64,000 nucleotides of DNA from Siphonodentalium dalli (GCA_032622095.1 CP136066.1:59490609-59554608); one strand, 5' to 3'. Positions 33,146-44,112 are shown, counted from the first letter of the stretch. The notes: generated from the letters alone by a model not told the origin. Numbers and translations: made by a program.

Positions 33146-33796
33146 TCCTGGTGAAATTAACCTTCTACACCATCTCTATCCACCTGTAATACTGACGTGT
33201 ATTGACCTAGTGGCTGAAATGATATTAAAACACGAATAAACCAACCGAAAGCGATCATCAGACGAGAAGTATGCTATACATACTAAACCGTGGCAACAAA
33301 TTTCTTAAGGGTGAAAATGTTTTTCACCTACATGCAGTTAACATATTTTGTTTTTGGTTAACCCATTGTTCGACCACTCAGAAGAAAATAGTTAACCCAA
33401 GTTTTTGGGCCAAGTCCCACTACAGAACTTCAGCAACATTTTTGAATGACAAAAAAATACATGTAGGTCGTTGGCGAATAATTGTGGTCAGAATTGTCTC
33501 CTAGCAACTCCTTCATTGTGTATTCTGCAATACTACCAGTAATGAGCACATTCTAAATATGCATTCAATATTTAAATAATTGATGATGTCCATGCATTAC
33601 AAGTAGTGTACATGTGAGATTGTTTGGCCTACTTAATCTTGTTAAACCATTCATCGTTCGCGTGGCTTTTACTTTGCATAAATCCGTACATGACCGAACC
33701 GATTGTTTACCTCAAATTTTATGCCTAAATGCTATCTTAAAAGTAAACACCCCTTTTCCAAAAGAATTGACACAGGTATTTTTTTCTCGTCCACAG

Positions 33797-34075
33797 AATT
33801 GGCGACTCATCAAGTGCCGACACTGCGGTAATTACTTCGAAAATAAGAATCAGTATAAGAGCCATATGATGACGATTCATGCAGACATCACCCCCAAACC
33901 GTTTCAGTGTAATGTGTGCGGGAAACGATTCAGTCAAACAGGCAACCTCAAACAGCATCTCCATACCCACTCGGTCGTCAAACCGTATACGTGCGATCTG
34001 TGCGAGGCAGGGTATGCTTCTAAACTAGGACTGAAAAAACACATGCTCAGTCACCACAAAACTGTCGCATACTAG
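33797..34075 (+). CDS. Alternative zinc-finger exon D (three C2H2 fingers)
   Basis: Acceptor TTTTTTCTCGTCCACAG ends at 33796. Phase 0 reads NWRLIKCRHCGNYFENKNQY and adds 92 residues. Fingers: C7, C10, H23, H28 (HX4H); C38, C41, H54, H58 (HX3H); C66, C69, H82, H87 (HX4H). Linkers are HADITPKPFQC and HSVVKPYTC. The spacing order HX4H, HX3H, HX4H recurs in most three-finger exons here. The open frame extends upstream to 33614, but that part is AT-rich, lacks domain character, and precedes the pyrimidine-AG, so it is treated as intron. The stop TAG ends at 34075. A decayed copy of the last finger follows. Confidence 0.92.
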   Translation, partial: NWRLIKCRHCGNYFENKNQYKSHMMTIHADITPKPFQCNVCGKRFSQTGNLKQHLHTHSVVKPYTCDLCEAGYASKLGLKKHMLSHHKTVAY

Positions 34076-34099
34076 TACTTATTCTAAGGATTGTGCCGT

Positions 34100-34270
34100 G
34101 TTATTGTACATACAAAAGTCTCAGTGAACTAAACCATACAGGTGTGATACAATGTCTCAGTGAACTAAACCATACACGTGTGATCTGTGCCAGCTACCGT
34201 GTACATTTCCAAATCACATAAAACTGTGTACTGTTTCTGCGGATTGTGCCGTGTTCTTGTACATGTACAT
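34100..34270 (+). pseudogene. Decayed duplicate of the last finger of exon D
   Basis: After two copies of GTCTCAGTGAACTAAACCAT, the sequence ACACGTGTGATCTGTGCCAG, then TTCCAAATCACATAAAACTG parallels the exon D last finger (ACGTGCGATCTGTGCGAGGC, then CACCACAAAACTG). It is followed by CTGCGGATTGTGCCGTGTTC, paralleling the exon D 3' sequence AAGGATTGTGCCGTGTTATT. Deletions remove most of the recognition helix, so it is not translatable as a finger. Confidence 0.75.
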
Positions 34271-34369
34271 ACATACATGTACCTGCCACTCCGTGAACAA
34301 TGTATATTGTATGTCACTGGCTTCTTCCAACATAATAGTTTTTAGTAACAAAAGCAAATTAACTTGTCG

Positions 34370-34818
34370 CCAGGTCTTATGCTGGACATTTGCAGTATGA
34401 TGCCCCCAGAGAGTGAATTTAATGACGCTACCCTGCACAGCAGGCTAACCTCTCGAAATTCATCCTCTGGGGTCCTCATTCTGCATGTCCTCATCTGCTA
34501 TGGGAGACCCAGACACAGTAGATTTAAGTTCCCATATGGTGAAAATAGTGATGTGCATCCATTGGGCACCTCGATTATGCATCTGCCTATTTTGGGATAT
34601 AGAGAAACTAAACTATAAAGAAGTTTCTAAAGAAACTAAAAAACCTTGTTAATTTGATAATAAAGATACTTTCCAGAGAAGATGAGGCCTAAGCAGAATG
34701 AGGTCCCCTGATGGTGAATTGTGTAACTTATGATAGCCCTCTGTGCAGGGTAGCACCACTAAATTAACCCTTTGGAGACCTCATTCTGCAAATGTTCGGC
34801 ATATTTTGAGGACTGGTT
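34370..34818. mobile_element. F4 element, full-length copy
   Basis: ATTTGCAGTATGATGCCCCC, a middle with TTCCCATATGGTGAAAATAG and GATAATAAAGATACTTTCC, and a right hairpin ending CCTCATTCTGCAAATG. An AATAAA hexamer at 34660 in the middle could serve exon D, but at nearly 600 bp this is uncertain. Confidence 0.65.
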
Positions 34819-35430
34819 GTCGCCTGCCAGATTTTTAGACCCCCCTTCCCCTCCTTCACATAGCTTCATTCTGGAATTAATCAATTTTCTGTTGTGCGCT
34901 TGTCATCTCGACTGCTAGTTGCCGAAAGATAAACTAACTGAGCTGCTGTGTTGTTAGTGTCAAGCTTTACTTATATTTTTTTTTCTTTTTTTTCGTAATG
35001 TTATTTTTCGCACTCCATTATGTCCTCAAATTAAAAAATAATTTGAGTTTATGTCCAATGGCATTTTGAAGTCATTTCAGCTCAAGCACAGATCAACATC
35101 TCATTATAATCAACTGAGTCTGGGAACTATTATCGTAGTGGATTGCAAATATGACAGCTTATATAAAATTATTACAATCCCTAAACCATCAAGAAATTCT
35201 AGTAAATTTTAAGCTTAAGACCAAGCCACTTTCCAAAGTTTTGTTAATTGACGAAACATTCATTTTAACTGTACCCTCATTTTCGAGCTCCTGAGTGACC
35301 TAAACTTTGATGGCCTGGGAAGATGACCAATTGAGCATTATTAGGTGTACTACTAGCAGAACCACGACCCTACGTCACTAATGTAATCTCTAAACAATCT
35401 CTTCAGATTATCGGATATCTTCTAGGTGTG

Positions 35431-35570
35431 TACAGTAATGCTCTAAGTAATCGACTCCCACGGGAGAGCTTTCCGATGAATGGCAACAAGCCATATTTCC
35501 AACTAAATCCTGAAAAGTTACCCATAATTCTGCTATGGTTAAGGAGTCGATTACTTAGAACATTACTGTA
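35431..35570. mobile_element. P1 palindromic MITE, copy 12 (left arm mostly deleted)
   Basis: TACAGTAATGCTCTAAGTAATC, then GACTCCCACGGGAGAGC leads straight into the right arm, ending AACATTACTGTA. Confidence 0.88.
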
Positions 35571-35574
35571 TATG

Positions 35575-35895
35575 GAACTATCGGCTAGATATTTGTTGTA
35601 GGAGTTATTGTACTTACGAGTGAAAGGGATCACGTGCATTTTACGAACATATATCAAATGGTTGAGGTGTTTGATTTTCAAAATTGGGGCACAATCGATA
35701 CATATTTTCCTTGTAAATTTCAGTTATAAATATAAGTTTTTAACAATTACTGACTTTTGAATGAGCATTGTGAATTTCCATAGATCATGTACTACGTGTG
35801 TAGCTTATCCCGATCAGACAATCGTTGATATGTGTTTTAAACAAATTTAAAATCAAAACTGCTTTGGGTTAGAGGCTTGGCTGGTGACGTGGGTT
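35575..35895 (+). repeat. Duplicated intron segment, copy 1 (upstream of exon E)
   Basis: GCTAGATATTTGTTGTAGGAG, then TTATTGTACTTACGAGTG and ATATGTGTTTTAAACAAATTT, then AAACTGCTTTGGGTTAGAGG match 45575-45875 in order and spacing over about 320 bp. It ends about 50 bp before the exon E acceptor. Confidence 0.85.
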
Positions 35896-35948
35896 CCCGT
35901 TCGCGTTATTAGGTGTACTACTAATGTGACTGATTCTCTCTTCCACAG

Positions 35949-37394
35949 AATTGTGAGAAGATTGACTCAGAAACAAGTAGTACTCCCGGTAACTCCTCGG
36001 AACCAAGAAACACCGGGTCGGACCCAAGAAACACCGGGATTAAACCTGAATATATGCCACAATGTTCCTCTCAATCCGAATCAAGACCCGAATACTCTGG
36101 ATATGACTCGAGGCTGCCGCATTCGCCACGAAGTGCAACCCAAGATTTTTCATTGGATGGTTCGTTTTCATCAGCAGACTTAAGCTGTAATTTATGTCAG
36201 CGAATATTCTCCAATGCTAACAGTCTGTCTCGTCATCATCGTTCCGTTCATCTCAACTACCGGCCTTACAGATGTGGGATATGTCAAAAGGACTTCACCC
36301 AACTTCAAAACCTACAGCGGCATGAGAACACTCATCTGCCGGAGAAACCCTATCATTGCTCAATGTGCGGCAATCGTTATTGCTCGAAAACCACTCTTGA
36401 ACAACACACCCAGGCTAGACATCCTGAAGTTTACTACAGCCAAAATAGGATAGAGTTAGCGATGACGTCAGAACTGCATGCTCTATCGAAAAATATCGAC
36501 GGTCAGCCACAACGACCGAGTGATTCACTCTTTCCTATGGTAGGAGATCGGATGAGTATGAATTTAGAGCAGGACGTACAGGGAAACCGTAGTGAACATA
36601 TTAGAGCTGTTGATAACCGAGGGCCGGGTATGTCAGCTGATATGGTCCGTAGTGAACACGTAAGAGTTGTTGATAACCGAGCGCCGGGCATGTCAGCTGA
36701 TATGGTCCGTAATGAACATGTAAGAGCTGTGGATAACCGAGGGCCGGGCATGTCAGCTGATATGGTCCGTAGCGAACATGTTAGAGCTGTTGATAACCGA
36801 ATGCCAGGCATGTCAGCTGATATGGTCCGTAATGAACATGTAAGAGCTGTGGATAACCAACGAGGGCCAGCTATATCCGCTGATATGGTCCGTAATGAAC
36901 ATGTAAGAGCTGTGGATAACCAACGAGGGCCAGCTATATCCGCTGATATGGTCCGTAATGAACATGTTAGAGCTGTTGATAACCGAATGCCGGGTATGTC
37001 AGCTGATATGCTGATGAACAGATATGCTGAACAGTTGTCACAAATGAGATATCCTGAGCACTTGATACCCGATCGATCACATCTTCCTGCCAATGTGTTT
37101 CCGGATGTGGGATTAGTAGGCCGAAGAACTGACGGACAATCTATGACTCGTATTCCATCTCCGAAGCATGCTAATAGCAGCCAGCCTGAAGGGCTGCAGC
37201 CTCAAAGCCAGGATGGTGTCGGAGGTCACGACCTTCATGGTCATAGTGGAGGTCATGATAGTGGAGGTCATGACCTTCAGGATCGTATTGGAGGTCACGG
37301 CCTCCAGGATCGTATTGGAGGTCACAACCTCCAGTCTCATGAAGAGTGCAATGAACAAGGTCGAGGAACTCCTCCAATGGAGCACACCTCATAA
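35949..37394 (+). CDS. Alternative zinc-finger exon E (three C2H2 fingers plus long repetitive tail)
   Basis: Acceptor CTCTCTTCCACAG ends at 35948. Phase 0 reads NCEKIDSETSSTPGNSSEPR, with an EPRNTGSDPRNTG duplication, and adds 481 residues. Fingers: C80, C83, H96, H101 (HX4H); C109, C112, H125, H129 (HX3H); C137, C140, H153, H158 (HX4H), with linkers HLNYRPYRC and HLPEKPYHC. After the fingers, seven repeats of 20-21 residues (consensus R-S/N-EHVRAVDNRGPGMSADMV) span about 36590-37020. A Gly/His-rich tail with GGHDLQDRIGGH-like repeats follows at 37210-37335. The stop TAA ends at 37394. The ATG at 36054 is internal and not needed. The tail is probably disordered, and its function is unknown. 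Confidence 0.92.
   Translation, partial: NCEKIDSETSSTPGNSSEPRNTGSDPRNTGIKPEYMPQCSSQSESRPEYSGYDSRLPHSPRSATQDFSLDGSFSSADLSCNLCQRIFSNANSLSRHHRSVHLNYRPYRCGICQKDFTQLQNLQRHENTHLPEKPYHCSMCGNRYCSKTTLEQHTQARHPEVYYSQNRIELAMTSELHALSKNIDGQPQRPSDSLFPMVGDRMSMNLEQDVQGNRSEHIRAVDNRGPGMSADMVRSEHVRVVDNRAPGMSADMVRNEHVRAVDNRGPGMSADMVRSEHVRAVDNRMPGMSADMVRNEHVRAVDNQRGPAISADMVRNEHVRAVDNQRGPAISADMVRNEHVRAVDNRMPGMSADMLMNRYAEQLSQMRYPEHLIPDRSHLPANVFPDVGLVGRRTDGQSMTRIPSPKHANSSQPEGLQPQSQDGVGGHDLHGHSGGHDSGGHDLQDRIGGHGLQDRIGGHNLQSHEECNEQGRGTPPMEHTS
36590..37020 (+). repeat. Coding 60/63-bp minisatellite in exon E
   Basis: Seven units of about 60 bp (63 in two units that carry an extra Gln codon, DNQRGPAISADMV). Adjacent units 5 and 6 are nearly identical, which fits recent unequal exchange. 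The opposite strand stays open across it (36503-37093), a periodic shadow. Confidence 0.92.
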
Positions 37395-37535
37395 TGCTGG
37401 AACACACCTCATAACGAGAAATGCATTTCTCAGGTCTGACAAATATATCCTGGACTTAACTATTGCAGTTATATTTAGTGTGAAATTCCCTGTTTTTTTG
37501 CGGAAACTATGGGATAGTGCATCCCAGTTTACATG

Positions 37536-37759
37536 TACTGTAATGCTCTAAGTAATCGACTCTTTAACCACAGCAGAATTATGGGTAACTTTTCAGGATT
37601 TAGTCGGAAATATGGCTTGTTGCCATTCATCAGAAAGCTCTCCCTGAGAGCTTTCCGATGAATGGCGAATGGCAACAAGCCATATTTCCGACTAAATCCT
37701 GAAAAGTTACCAATAATTCTGCTGTGGTTAAAGAGTCGATTACTTAGAGCATTACTGTA
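37536..37759. mobile_element. P1 palindromic MITE, copy 13
   Basis: TACTGTAATGCTCTAAGTAATC to CTTAGAGCATTACTGTA. Both arms complete, with a small GCGAATG duplication in the right arm. It lies about 140 bp after the exon E stop. Confidence 0.93.
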
Positions 37760-39033
37760 TATGGTCACATTGCACTCTTTACAATACTGAAGCAAATGAA
37801 CATTATGCAGATCAAATTCTTTTTGTAACCTTTTGCGCCAACTTATTTTAGTTATATAGCACTCCCATATGGAGACTGACACTGACCCAGGCAGGCGAAA
37901 GTTCTCAGAGCATCGTTCTCTCTGTCTGGGGCTCCATAAAGGGTTAACAATTGCACATGTATGTCATTAACATGGAAAAAAAATCGCTCCGTCATTGCAA
38001 TATTTAGACCAATTGAATGTTAACTTCCTTATCATGTGCCATCATGATTGATCAATCACACGGATCTAGACGAGTAATTTCGTCACACCAACAAAATGGT
38101 AACTATTTACAACACAGTTTTTGAAAAAAAATTGGGAAATGTGATATAATATCCATATTTATCTATTATAGTTGAATATAACTATAATAGTCAAATCCAG
38201 GATGTGAGTGACCTGTTTATAGCTCATACGACTTAAGATCTCAATTAATTTATTTCTATATAATATCCTCATACATTTTGTTGTAAGTTAACATCATTTT
38301 GGGTGCTTATTATACATGTACTTGGAAAGGTTTGTGCAGAGTTTGACCTTGGGGACCTTCCCCATTTCTCACCCTAGTTATTATACACAGTATGCAAATA
38401 ATTATTTCAGGTGCCATAAATTATGACTCTAGGCCCCTGATATTATTAATTGCATACGTTTAAACCACATGAATATTTATATTTGTTGGTTTACGAACAT
38501 CAAGGGAAAAAATCTCTAGATGAAGAGAGAAATTTAAAAAAAAAAAACCAGGCAGGTCTTAACGTTGAGAAATTAAAAAAAAAAACCCGGGCAGGTCTAC
38601 GATTATTCCACATAATTTTTGTGAATGCAAATCTCATATATTCACTTGAAATAATTGTTTGTGAACAAAAATATAAAAAAACTAACAAATTAATATCTCA
38701 ATTATTCTCATTTTCCCATGCTATTATGACTGATAGAAGGGTTTGGTGAGAATTCTTACATAAACTGAGCACCATGGATAAAAATCTATTTAATAAAAAT
38801 GAAGAATTTGGTAAAAACATTGTCTGTGGGTTCGTAAACCAACTAGTTAAATTGTTGTCGGAGGCCTGTCCCCATTTCTTCTCACTTTGTGTACATTACA
38901 TAACTTGAAGCATCTAGTCATTTAAATGTGTATTATTGTCTTCCAGTACAAACTGTCTCAATTCATGTCATACATTTAAGGTGGAATATATCAGTGATGT
39001 TGTGCATTTCGAAGTTCACGTTGAATTTCAAGA

Positions 39034-39245
39034 TACAGTAATGCCGTAAATAATCGACTCCTTAACCACAGCAGAATTATGGGTAACTTTTCAGGATTTA
39101 GTCGGAAATATGGCTTGTTGCCATTCATCGGAAAGCTCACAGAGCTTTCCGAAGAATGGCAACAAGCCATATTTCCGACTAATTCCTGAAAATTTACCCA
39201 TAATTCTGCTGTGGTTAAGGAGTCGATTACTTAGGGCATTACTGT
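39034..39245. mobile_element. P1 palindromic MITE, copy 14
   Basis: TACAGTAATGCCGTAAATAATC to GGGCATTACTGTA. Both arms complete, with loop GCTCACAGAGC. Confidence 0.93.
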
Positions 39246-39299
39246 ATTTAGATCTGTTTTTATATTCCAGTTGATAGCTGGATTTCTCAAAATTACGAG

Positions 39300-39447
39300 C
39301 AAGTCTGAGTTTTGTGTGCCTGTCATTTGCAGATTGAGGTCCCCAGAGGGTGAATTTAGTGATGCTATCCTGCTTATCGGGCTAGCATCACTAAATTTAC
39401 CCTCTGGGGACCTCATTCTGCAAATGAGAGGCACCTTAGTCTCAGGC
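39300..39447. mobile_element. F4 element, single-hairpin copy
   Basis: CAAGTCTGAGTTTTGTGTGCC, then GAGGTCCCCAGAGGGTGAAT on the left and AATTTACCCTCTGGGGACC, then AATGAGAGGCACC on the right. It lies 55 bp from P1 copy 14. Confidence 0.75.
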
Positions 39448-39711
39448 CTGACTACGAGTGTCCCATAGTGAAATGATTTTAATCTGTTTTTACACCACAA
39501 TCCGTCATTTATAGTGCATTTAATTAGTCATCAAAACCATTGTATATTTTCTTGCATTGTTTGTAGTAATGTTGTGAAAGTTGTGCCAATAAATGTCTAT
39601 TTCCCAATCCGACTGTACAAATAACCCATTGGGTCATTAAGTGAACTATACAATCTATCTGTGCATCCAAATAACCCACTGGGATAGTATGTCAAATATA
39701 CAATCTATATG

Positions 39712-39923
39712 TACAGCAATGCCCTAAATAATCAACTCCTTAACCACAAGCAGAATTATGGGTAATTTTTAGTTGGAAATATGGCTTGTTGCCATTAATT
39801 GGAAAGCTCTCTCACTGAGAGCTTTCCGGTGAATGCCAACAAGCCATATTTCTGACTAAATCCTGAAAAATTACCCATAATTCTGCTGTGGTTAAGGAGT
39901 CGATTATTTAGGGCATTACTGTA
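39712..39923. mobile_element. P1 palindromic MITE, copy 15
   Basis: TACAGCAATGCCCTAAATAATC to GGGCATTACTGTA. The left arm lacks TCAGGATT (TAATTTTTAGTTGGAAAT). Confidence 0.92.
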
Positions 39924-40338
39924 GCTAATTAGTCTTGATAGTTTTCTGATACATGTGTCTTTGAAAAATGAGAATATAGAAGAGCAAAAATATATTTGAA
40001 ATTGCCAGGGGGTAATATATCGCCACAATTTTGGAGCAAAATTATGACGTAGGCACTAGGTTCCCCGACCATATAGGCTGTAACTTTCTGCCATCAATCA
40101 TTTGGGATAATTAACTTCCTTAAAAAGTACCTCGTCCATCAGAAATGAGCTGAAAACGATGAATGGATGACTTTCTTAAACATATCTTTACAGTGAGTCG
40201 GTGATGGATGGGAGGGTTGGAGCTTGTCATATCCATTCATTTCTTTAGTATAAAATATCTGTCACTGTGCATGTATCCAGGACCAGCCCAGTTGTTTCAA
40301 CTTGGGTTGAAATCACTTCTGCTTACCTATTTGCTTAC

Positions 40339-40602
40339 TTAACCCTTCCAGGACTGGAGCTTCCTGAAATTTTGCGAAAATCCTGTGCCAATGCATTCTC
40401 TTATATATGCAAATCTCCCATAGGGAACTTCTCATATATAAGAGAATACATTGACCTAACAATATTTACTTTGACATTTTAAGTGTTTTAAGCCAGTGCA
40501 TTCTGTTATATATGCGAGGCTCCCTATTTCCGACTAAATCCTGAAAAATTACCCAGAATTCTGATGTGGTTAAGGAGTCGATTATTTAGGGCATTACTGT
40601 AT
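40339..40602. mobile_element. Chimera: P3 left part fused to P1 right half (copy 16)
   Basis: Starts TTAACCCTTCCAGGACTGGAG as P3 and runs through one stem and half of a second (ATATATGCGAGGCTCCCTA). At 40524 it switches to TTTCCGACTAAATCCTGAAA and continues as the P1 right arm to GGGCATTACTGTA. Shared CCTATTTCC-like bases at the joint hint at recombination or template switching. Confidence 0.8.
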
Positions 40603-40924
40603 TATGCCATACAAGATCTACTGATGCATACTCTATCCAATAAGATCATTTATACATCTAGAATCAAATCAATTGTATTAAGGATTGAGTCCACTTGATG
40701 GACCACTTCCAAACATCATAACATACAAAACAAACACATTAGACAAAGTGAACATTAGATTCATACTGCATGGTAACAAAGGTTTCTGTTGGGAGACTTA
40801 TCCAGTTATCGTACATGTACACCCCCTCCACATTTCAAGCATTCACATACACGTTCTGGACACCAGCTGTCCAAATGTTATTGAAATCTGAGTCATCATA
40901 ATGCAGGATAATAATTGTATCTTG

Positions 40925-41302
40925 TTAACCCTTTACCCAACAGAAGGGCCCTGTGCCAATGCATTCTCTTATATATGCGAGTCGACCATAGGTCGCCTCG
41001 CATATATAAGAGAATGCATTGGCTTAACATATTAAAAATTATAAAATTGTTAAAGAATGTAAGAAAAAATGGTAAAAAGTGTTAAAAAAGGCCAATGCAT
41101 TCTCTTATATATGCGAGGCGACCTATGGTCGACTCACATATATAAGAGAATGCATTGGCCCAGGGCATAACTGTAACTATCACAATGTGGTCAATGAGCC
41201 GGTTCCAATGATATCCATATTTGTATGGTTCTATTGAGACAGACCGAAGATATTTTAGGCTGTTGAAGCTTTATTTGGCCGGTTTGTTGGGTAAAGGGTT
41301 AA
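40925..41302. mobile_element. P2 element, copy 5
   Basis: TTAACCCTTTACCCAACAG to GTTGGGTAAAGGGTTAA. Same orientation as copies 1-4. Confidence 0.9.
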
Positions 41303-41635
41303 AGTTACTATGCAATCACTTCAGTTTTATCTTAAACATACATATGTATGTGTTGTGTTGTAGCCCTAGTCCTCACAATGCACCTGGTCAATATGCAATG
41401 CTCGGCAAAAGATGAGGCAAATTAATTTTGGTTTATAGGCTATAATATCTCGGTATAGTACAATTCACTGTTAACAACATACCATTTGTCAGTGGGGATA
41501 CAGCCTCTGTTGTATGCAGGGGTGCATGGTGTCATAGGTTGGGGGGGGGCTACAGCCTCCGTTGTAGGACAACCCTAGACATTTATTTTTTACAATGGCC
41601 AGCTGCATTGGCGGCACAATTCTTTCCTGTGGTTC

Positions 41636-42035
41636 TTAACCCTTTACCCAACAAACCGGCCAAAACCGGCCAAATAAAGCTTCAACAGCCTAAAATATCT
41701 TCGGTCTGTCTCAATAGAACCATACAAATATGGATATCATTGGAACCGGCTCATTGACCACATTGTGATAGTTATAGTTATGCCCTGTGCCAATGCATTC
41801 TCTTATATATGCGAGTCGACCATAGGTCGCCTCGCATATATAAGAGAATGCATTGGCCTAAAAAAAATCTGTTTTTAACACTTTTTACCATTTTTTCTTA
41901 CATTCTTTAACAATTTTATAATTTTTAATGTGTTAAGCCGATGCATTCTCTTATATATGCGAGGCGACCTATGGTCGACTCGCATATATAAGAGAATGCA
42001 TTGGCACAGGGCCTTTCTGTTGGGTAAAGGGTTAA
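41636..42035. mobile_element. P2 element, copy 6 (inverted)
   Basis: Opposite orientation: the asymmetric GGCCAAATAAAGCTTCAACAG part comes first, and the element ends CTGTTGGGTAAAGGGTTAA. With copy 5 only 330 bp away, the two can pair over almost 400 bp. Confidence 0.92.
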
Positions 42036-42941
42036 AGCATTGACAAACGTCCCAGGCAATTTAACATATGACTGGCAATGGATATATATTTTAACCTGTG
42101 AGATCTAGTTTGATATCACATGTATGTGTGATAACATGATAGGCCTTTGTGGTTAGGATGCCCCATATGTGTTACCTCATCCAAATTGTTGCATGTTGTA
42201 ATTTGGCTTTTACTAATAATACAAGATATTGCATGAATTGTGCATTTACCAACGCTTCACTATAAAGGAAAACACAATAAGGCATGTACTGAGTATGACT
42301 GAATTATGTCTTGTCAGCTTCGTCCAATTTCTCACTGTGGTACAAGTCACTTAAACCCCAATTTTCAATAGGATTTCACTCATGTAATATTTTTCATCAT
42401 GTTTTGTGGCTAATCACTACTGAATGGAGAATTGTCCAAAATAAATCATCCATAACATAAAATAAGCATGAAACAAAGCAATTGCCATGTGGTCAAAAAT
42501 TACTCAGTTTTACGGCAAATATTGAGGTTCCCGATTCTTAAAGATCCATCAACAACAACATGAATTACAATTCAAAAACAGTTTTCTGCTTTGTTCAGTT
42601 GAATGGAATGGGACACATACATATGACTATTAAATATGACATATAAAGTAGACATATAAATAACAAAGAATATCATTTTGTTATTGAAAAATTCACAAAA
42701 TAATTGTTGGTGTCCTTCTAGAACGTCAAAATTATATGAAATAAATGCTTACAAAAATTAAATAAACAAAATAGCGCATTTTCTGTTGAACTTCTTTTTC
42801 CTAACATGTTATTTAGTATCGATACTCTAAGATGTGTCTTGTACCATGGTGACAAATGTTTGAACTGGGCATGTATTTTAAGTTTACACGGCATGTCCGA
42901 AGCCCATACTGATTCGTTGTCTTTGTTTCCTATTTTGACAG

Positions 42942-43208
42942 ACTGTGGTAGCTCAACTGCAATTCCCCGAAGGGACAAGAGGTGGTTCACGCCTTGAGAA
43001 AAAATTTAAGTGTGAAACATGCAACAAAGAATTTAGGCAAAGTTCTGATTTGAGGCGACATCTGCCCACCCACCTGGATACGAAACCTTTCCCTTGTAAT
43101 CTGTGCGAGCGACAGTATAGTTCTAAGTTCGGCCTCAAAGATCATCTTCGACGTTATCACAATTGGGTTCCCGATAGCCCATTGTTTGTCGTTCCTGGAG
43201 GTTCTTAA
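42942..43208 (+). CDS. Alternative zinc-finger exon F (two C2H2 fingers)
   Basis: Acceptor TTTCCTATTTTGACAG ends at 42941. Phase 0 reads TVVAQLQFPEGTRGGSRLEK and adds 88 residues. Finger 1 uses C24, C27, H40, H44 (HX3H) and finger 2 uses C52, C55, H68, H73 (HX4H), linked by HLDTKPFPC. The last finger QYSSKFGLKDHL closely resembles those of exons A and H. Finger 1 helix contacts are Q, S, D, R. The stop TAA ends at 43208. The BTB part would be the only source of dimerisation, since the exon carries nothing beyond the fingers. Confidence 0.92.
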   Translation, partial: TVVAQLQFPEGTRGGSRLEKKFKCETCNKEFRQSSDLRRHLPTHLDTKPFPCNLCERQYSSKFGLKDHLRRYHNWVPDSPLFVVPGGS

Positions 43209-43853
43209 GAACTATAGATATACTCATATAGCTACTCAATTTTCAGGGAATTTTCTGGATAAATGTCAATGTATAGAAACATTGAAATAACCATCGATGA
43301 TAGGTTCCTTTTGGCTAAATAGTATCAATTTTGCTAGTTTTTTCTCGAGGAGGTTCAAAACTTAATGCCCAAATTAGCAGTCTAAAATTTCAAGTTGCCT
43401 AGATATCCAAGTACCGGTAATCATGTGCTCAGGTGAAAACAAATTTAAATTTAAAAATTTTTTTTTTATACAGAGGAATATTTTATCAATACTACTCTGT
43501 ACTACCGATAAATCTTGAATTATTATGAGTTAAGTCTAGTAAAAATGAAATATTATACAGCTCATTTCTTTAAGAAGTAACTTTTGTAGTAAATAATCTT
43601 GTGTCACCACCAGTTATCAAGGCATACTACGTCCTGCTCTATATTCGAGTATCTGTAGTCCTTAAGATGCATTCAGGGTTCCAGACCTCTAGTTACAACA
43701 ACAACATAAAAACATTTATTAAACATCCTTCTCTGCTTTGTTCTGTTCAGAAAGTGTTGAAAAACAGATATAAAATACAAACTAGACCTATCAAGGGTTT
43801 AATTAAGGAGTAATAGGTTTTGGAAAATTTAGCCTGGAACCCTGAATACACCT

Positions 43854-44112
43854 TTAACCATTTCATGATGGGAGCTGCGCTGGTGCAGCATTATATATCA
43901 TGTGTCAGTGCATTCTCTTATATATGCGAGTCTCCCATAGGGAGCCTCACCTATAAGAGAATGCAATGACTTACAATTCAAGTTAAATACTGAGAAGGCC
44001 AATGTATTGTCTTATATGTATGAGGCTTCCAATGGGAGATTTGCAAATATAAGAGAATGCATTGGCACAGGGTTTTCCTAAATTTCAGGAAGCTCCAGTC
44101 ATGGAAGGGTTA
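43854..44112. mobile_element. P3 element, copy 6
   Basis: TTAACCATTTCATGATGGGAG, then CTGCGCTGGTGCAGCATTA, two stems, and right end GCTCCAGTCATGGAAGGGTT, then AC, so the right TTAA has decayed. Confidence 0.82.

Larger units (their letters stand above)
29258..33796. other. Interval between exons C and D
   Basis: No coding exon is supported. It holds F5 (29382), five P1 copies (29934, 30541, 31408, 31723, 32848), a dispersed intronic segment (31200), a foldback (31795), F4 (32551) and a duplicated G-rich segment around P1 at 32848. Open frames at 29231-29902 run across the F5 element. Confidence 0.65.
34276..35948. other. Interval between exons D and E
   Basis: Holds an F4 element (34370), a P1 copy (35431) and a duplicated intron segment (35575-35895) just before exon E. 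GTCACTAATGTAATC and ATTAGGTGTACTACTA words recur near 35340-35380 and 35906-35930. The remainder is AT-rich without coding signal. Confidence 0.6.
37395..42941. other. Interval between exons E and F
   Basis: No coding region is supported. It contains P1 copies (37536, 39034, 39712, 40524), a P3 fragment (40339), F4 (39300), two P2 copies (40925, 41636), a P4 end (37926-37944) and F5-like fragments near 38505-38605. 42040-42940 is AT-rich and featureless up to the exon F acceptor. Confidence 0.65.

Noticed and set aside
33614-33796. Upstream extension of exon D to a start codon
   Set aside because: The extension is AT-rich with no domain and precedes a strong acceptor whose phase fits the shared donor.
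36503-37093. 196-codon minus-strand frame opposite exon E
   Set aside because: It is a shadow of the repeated, stop-poor exon E coding sequence. The plus strand has the finger domain and a splice-compatible frame.
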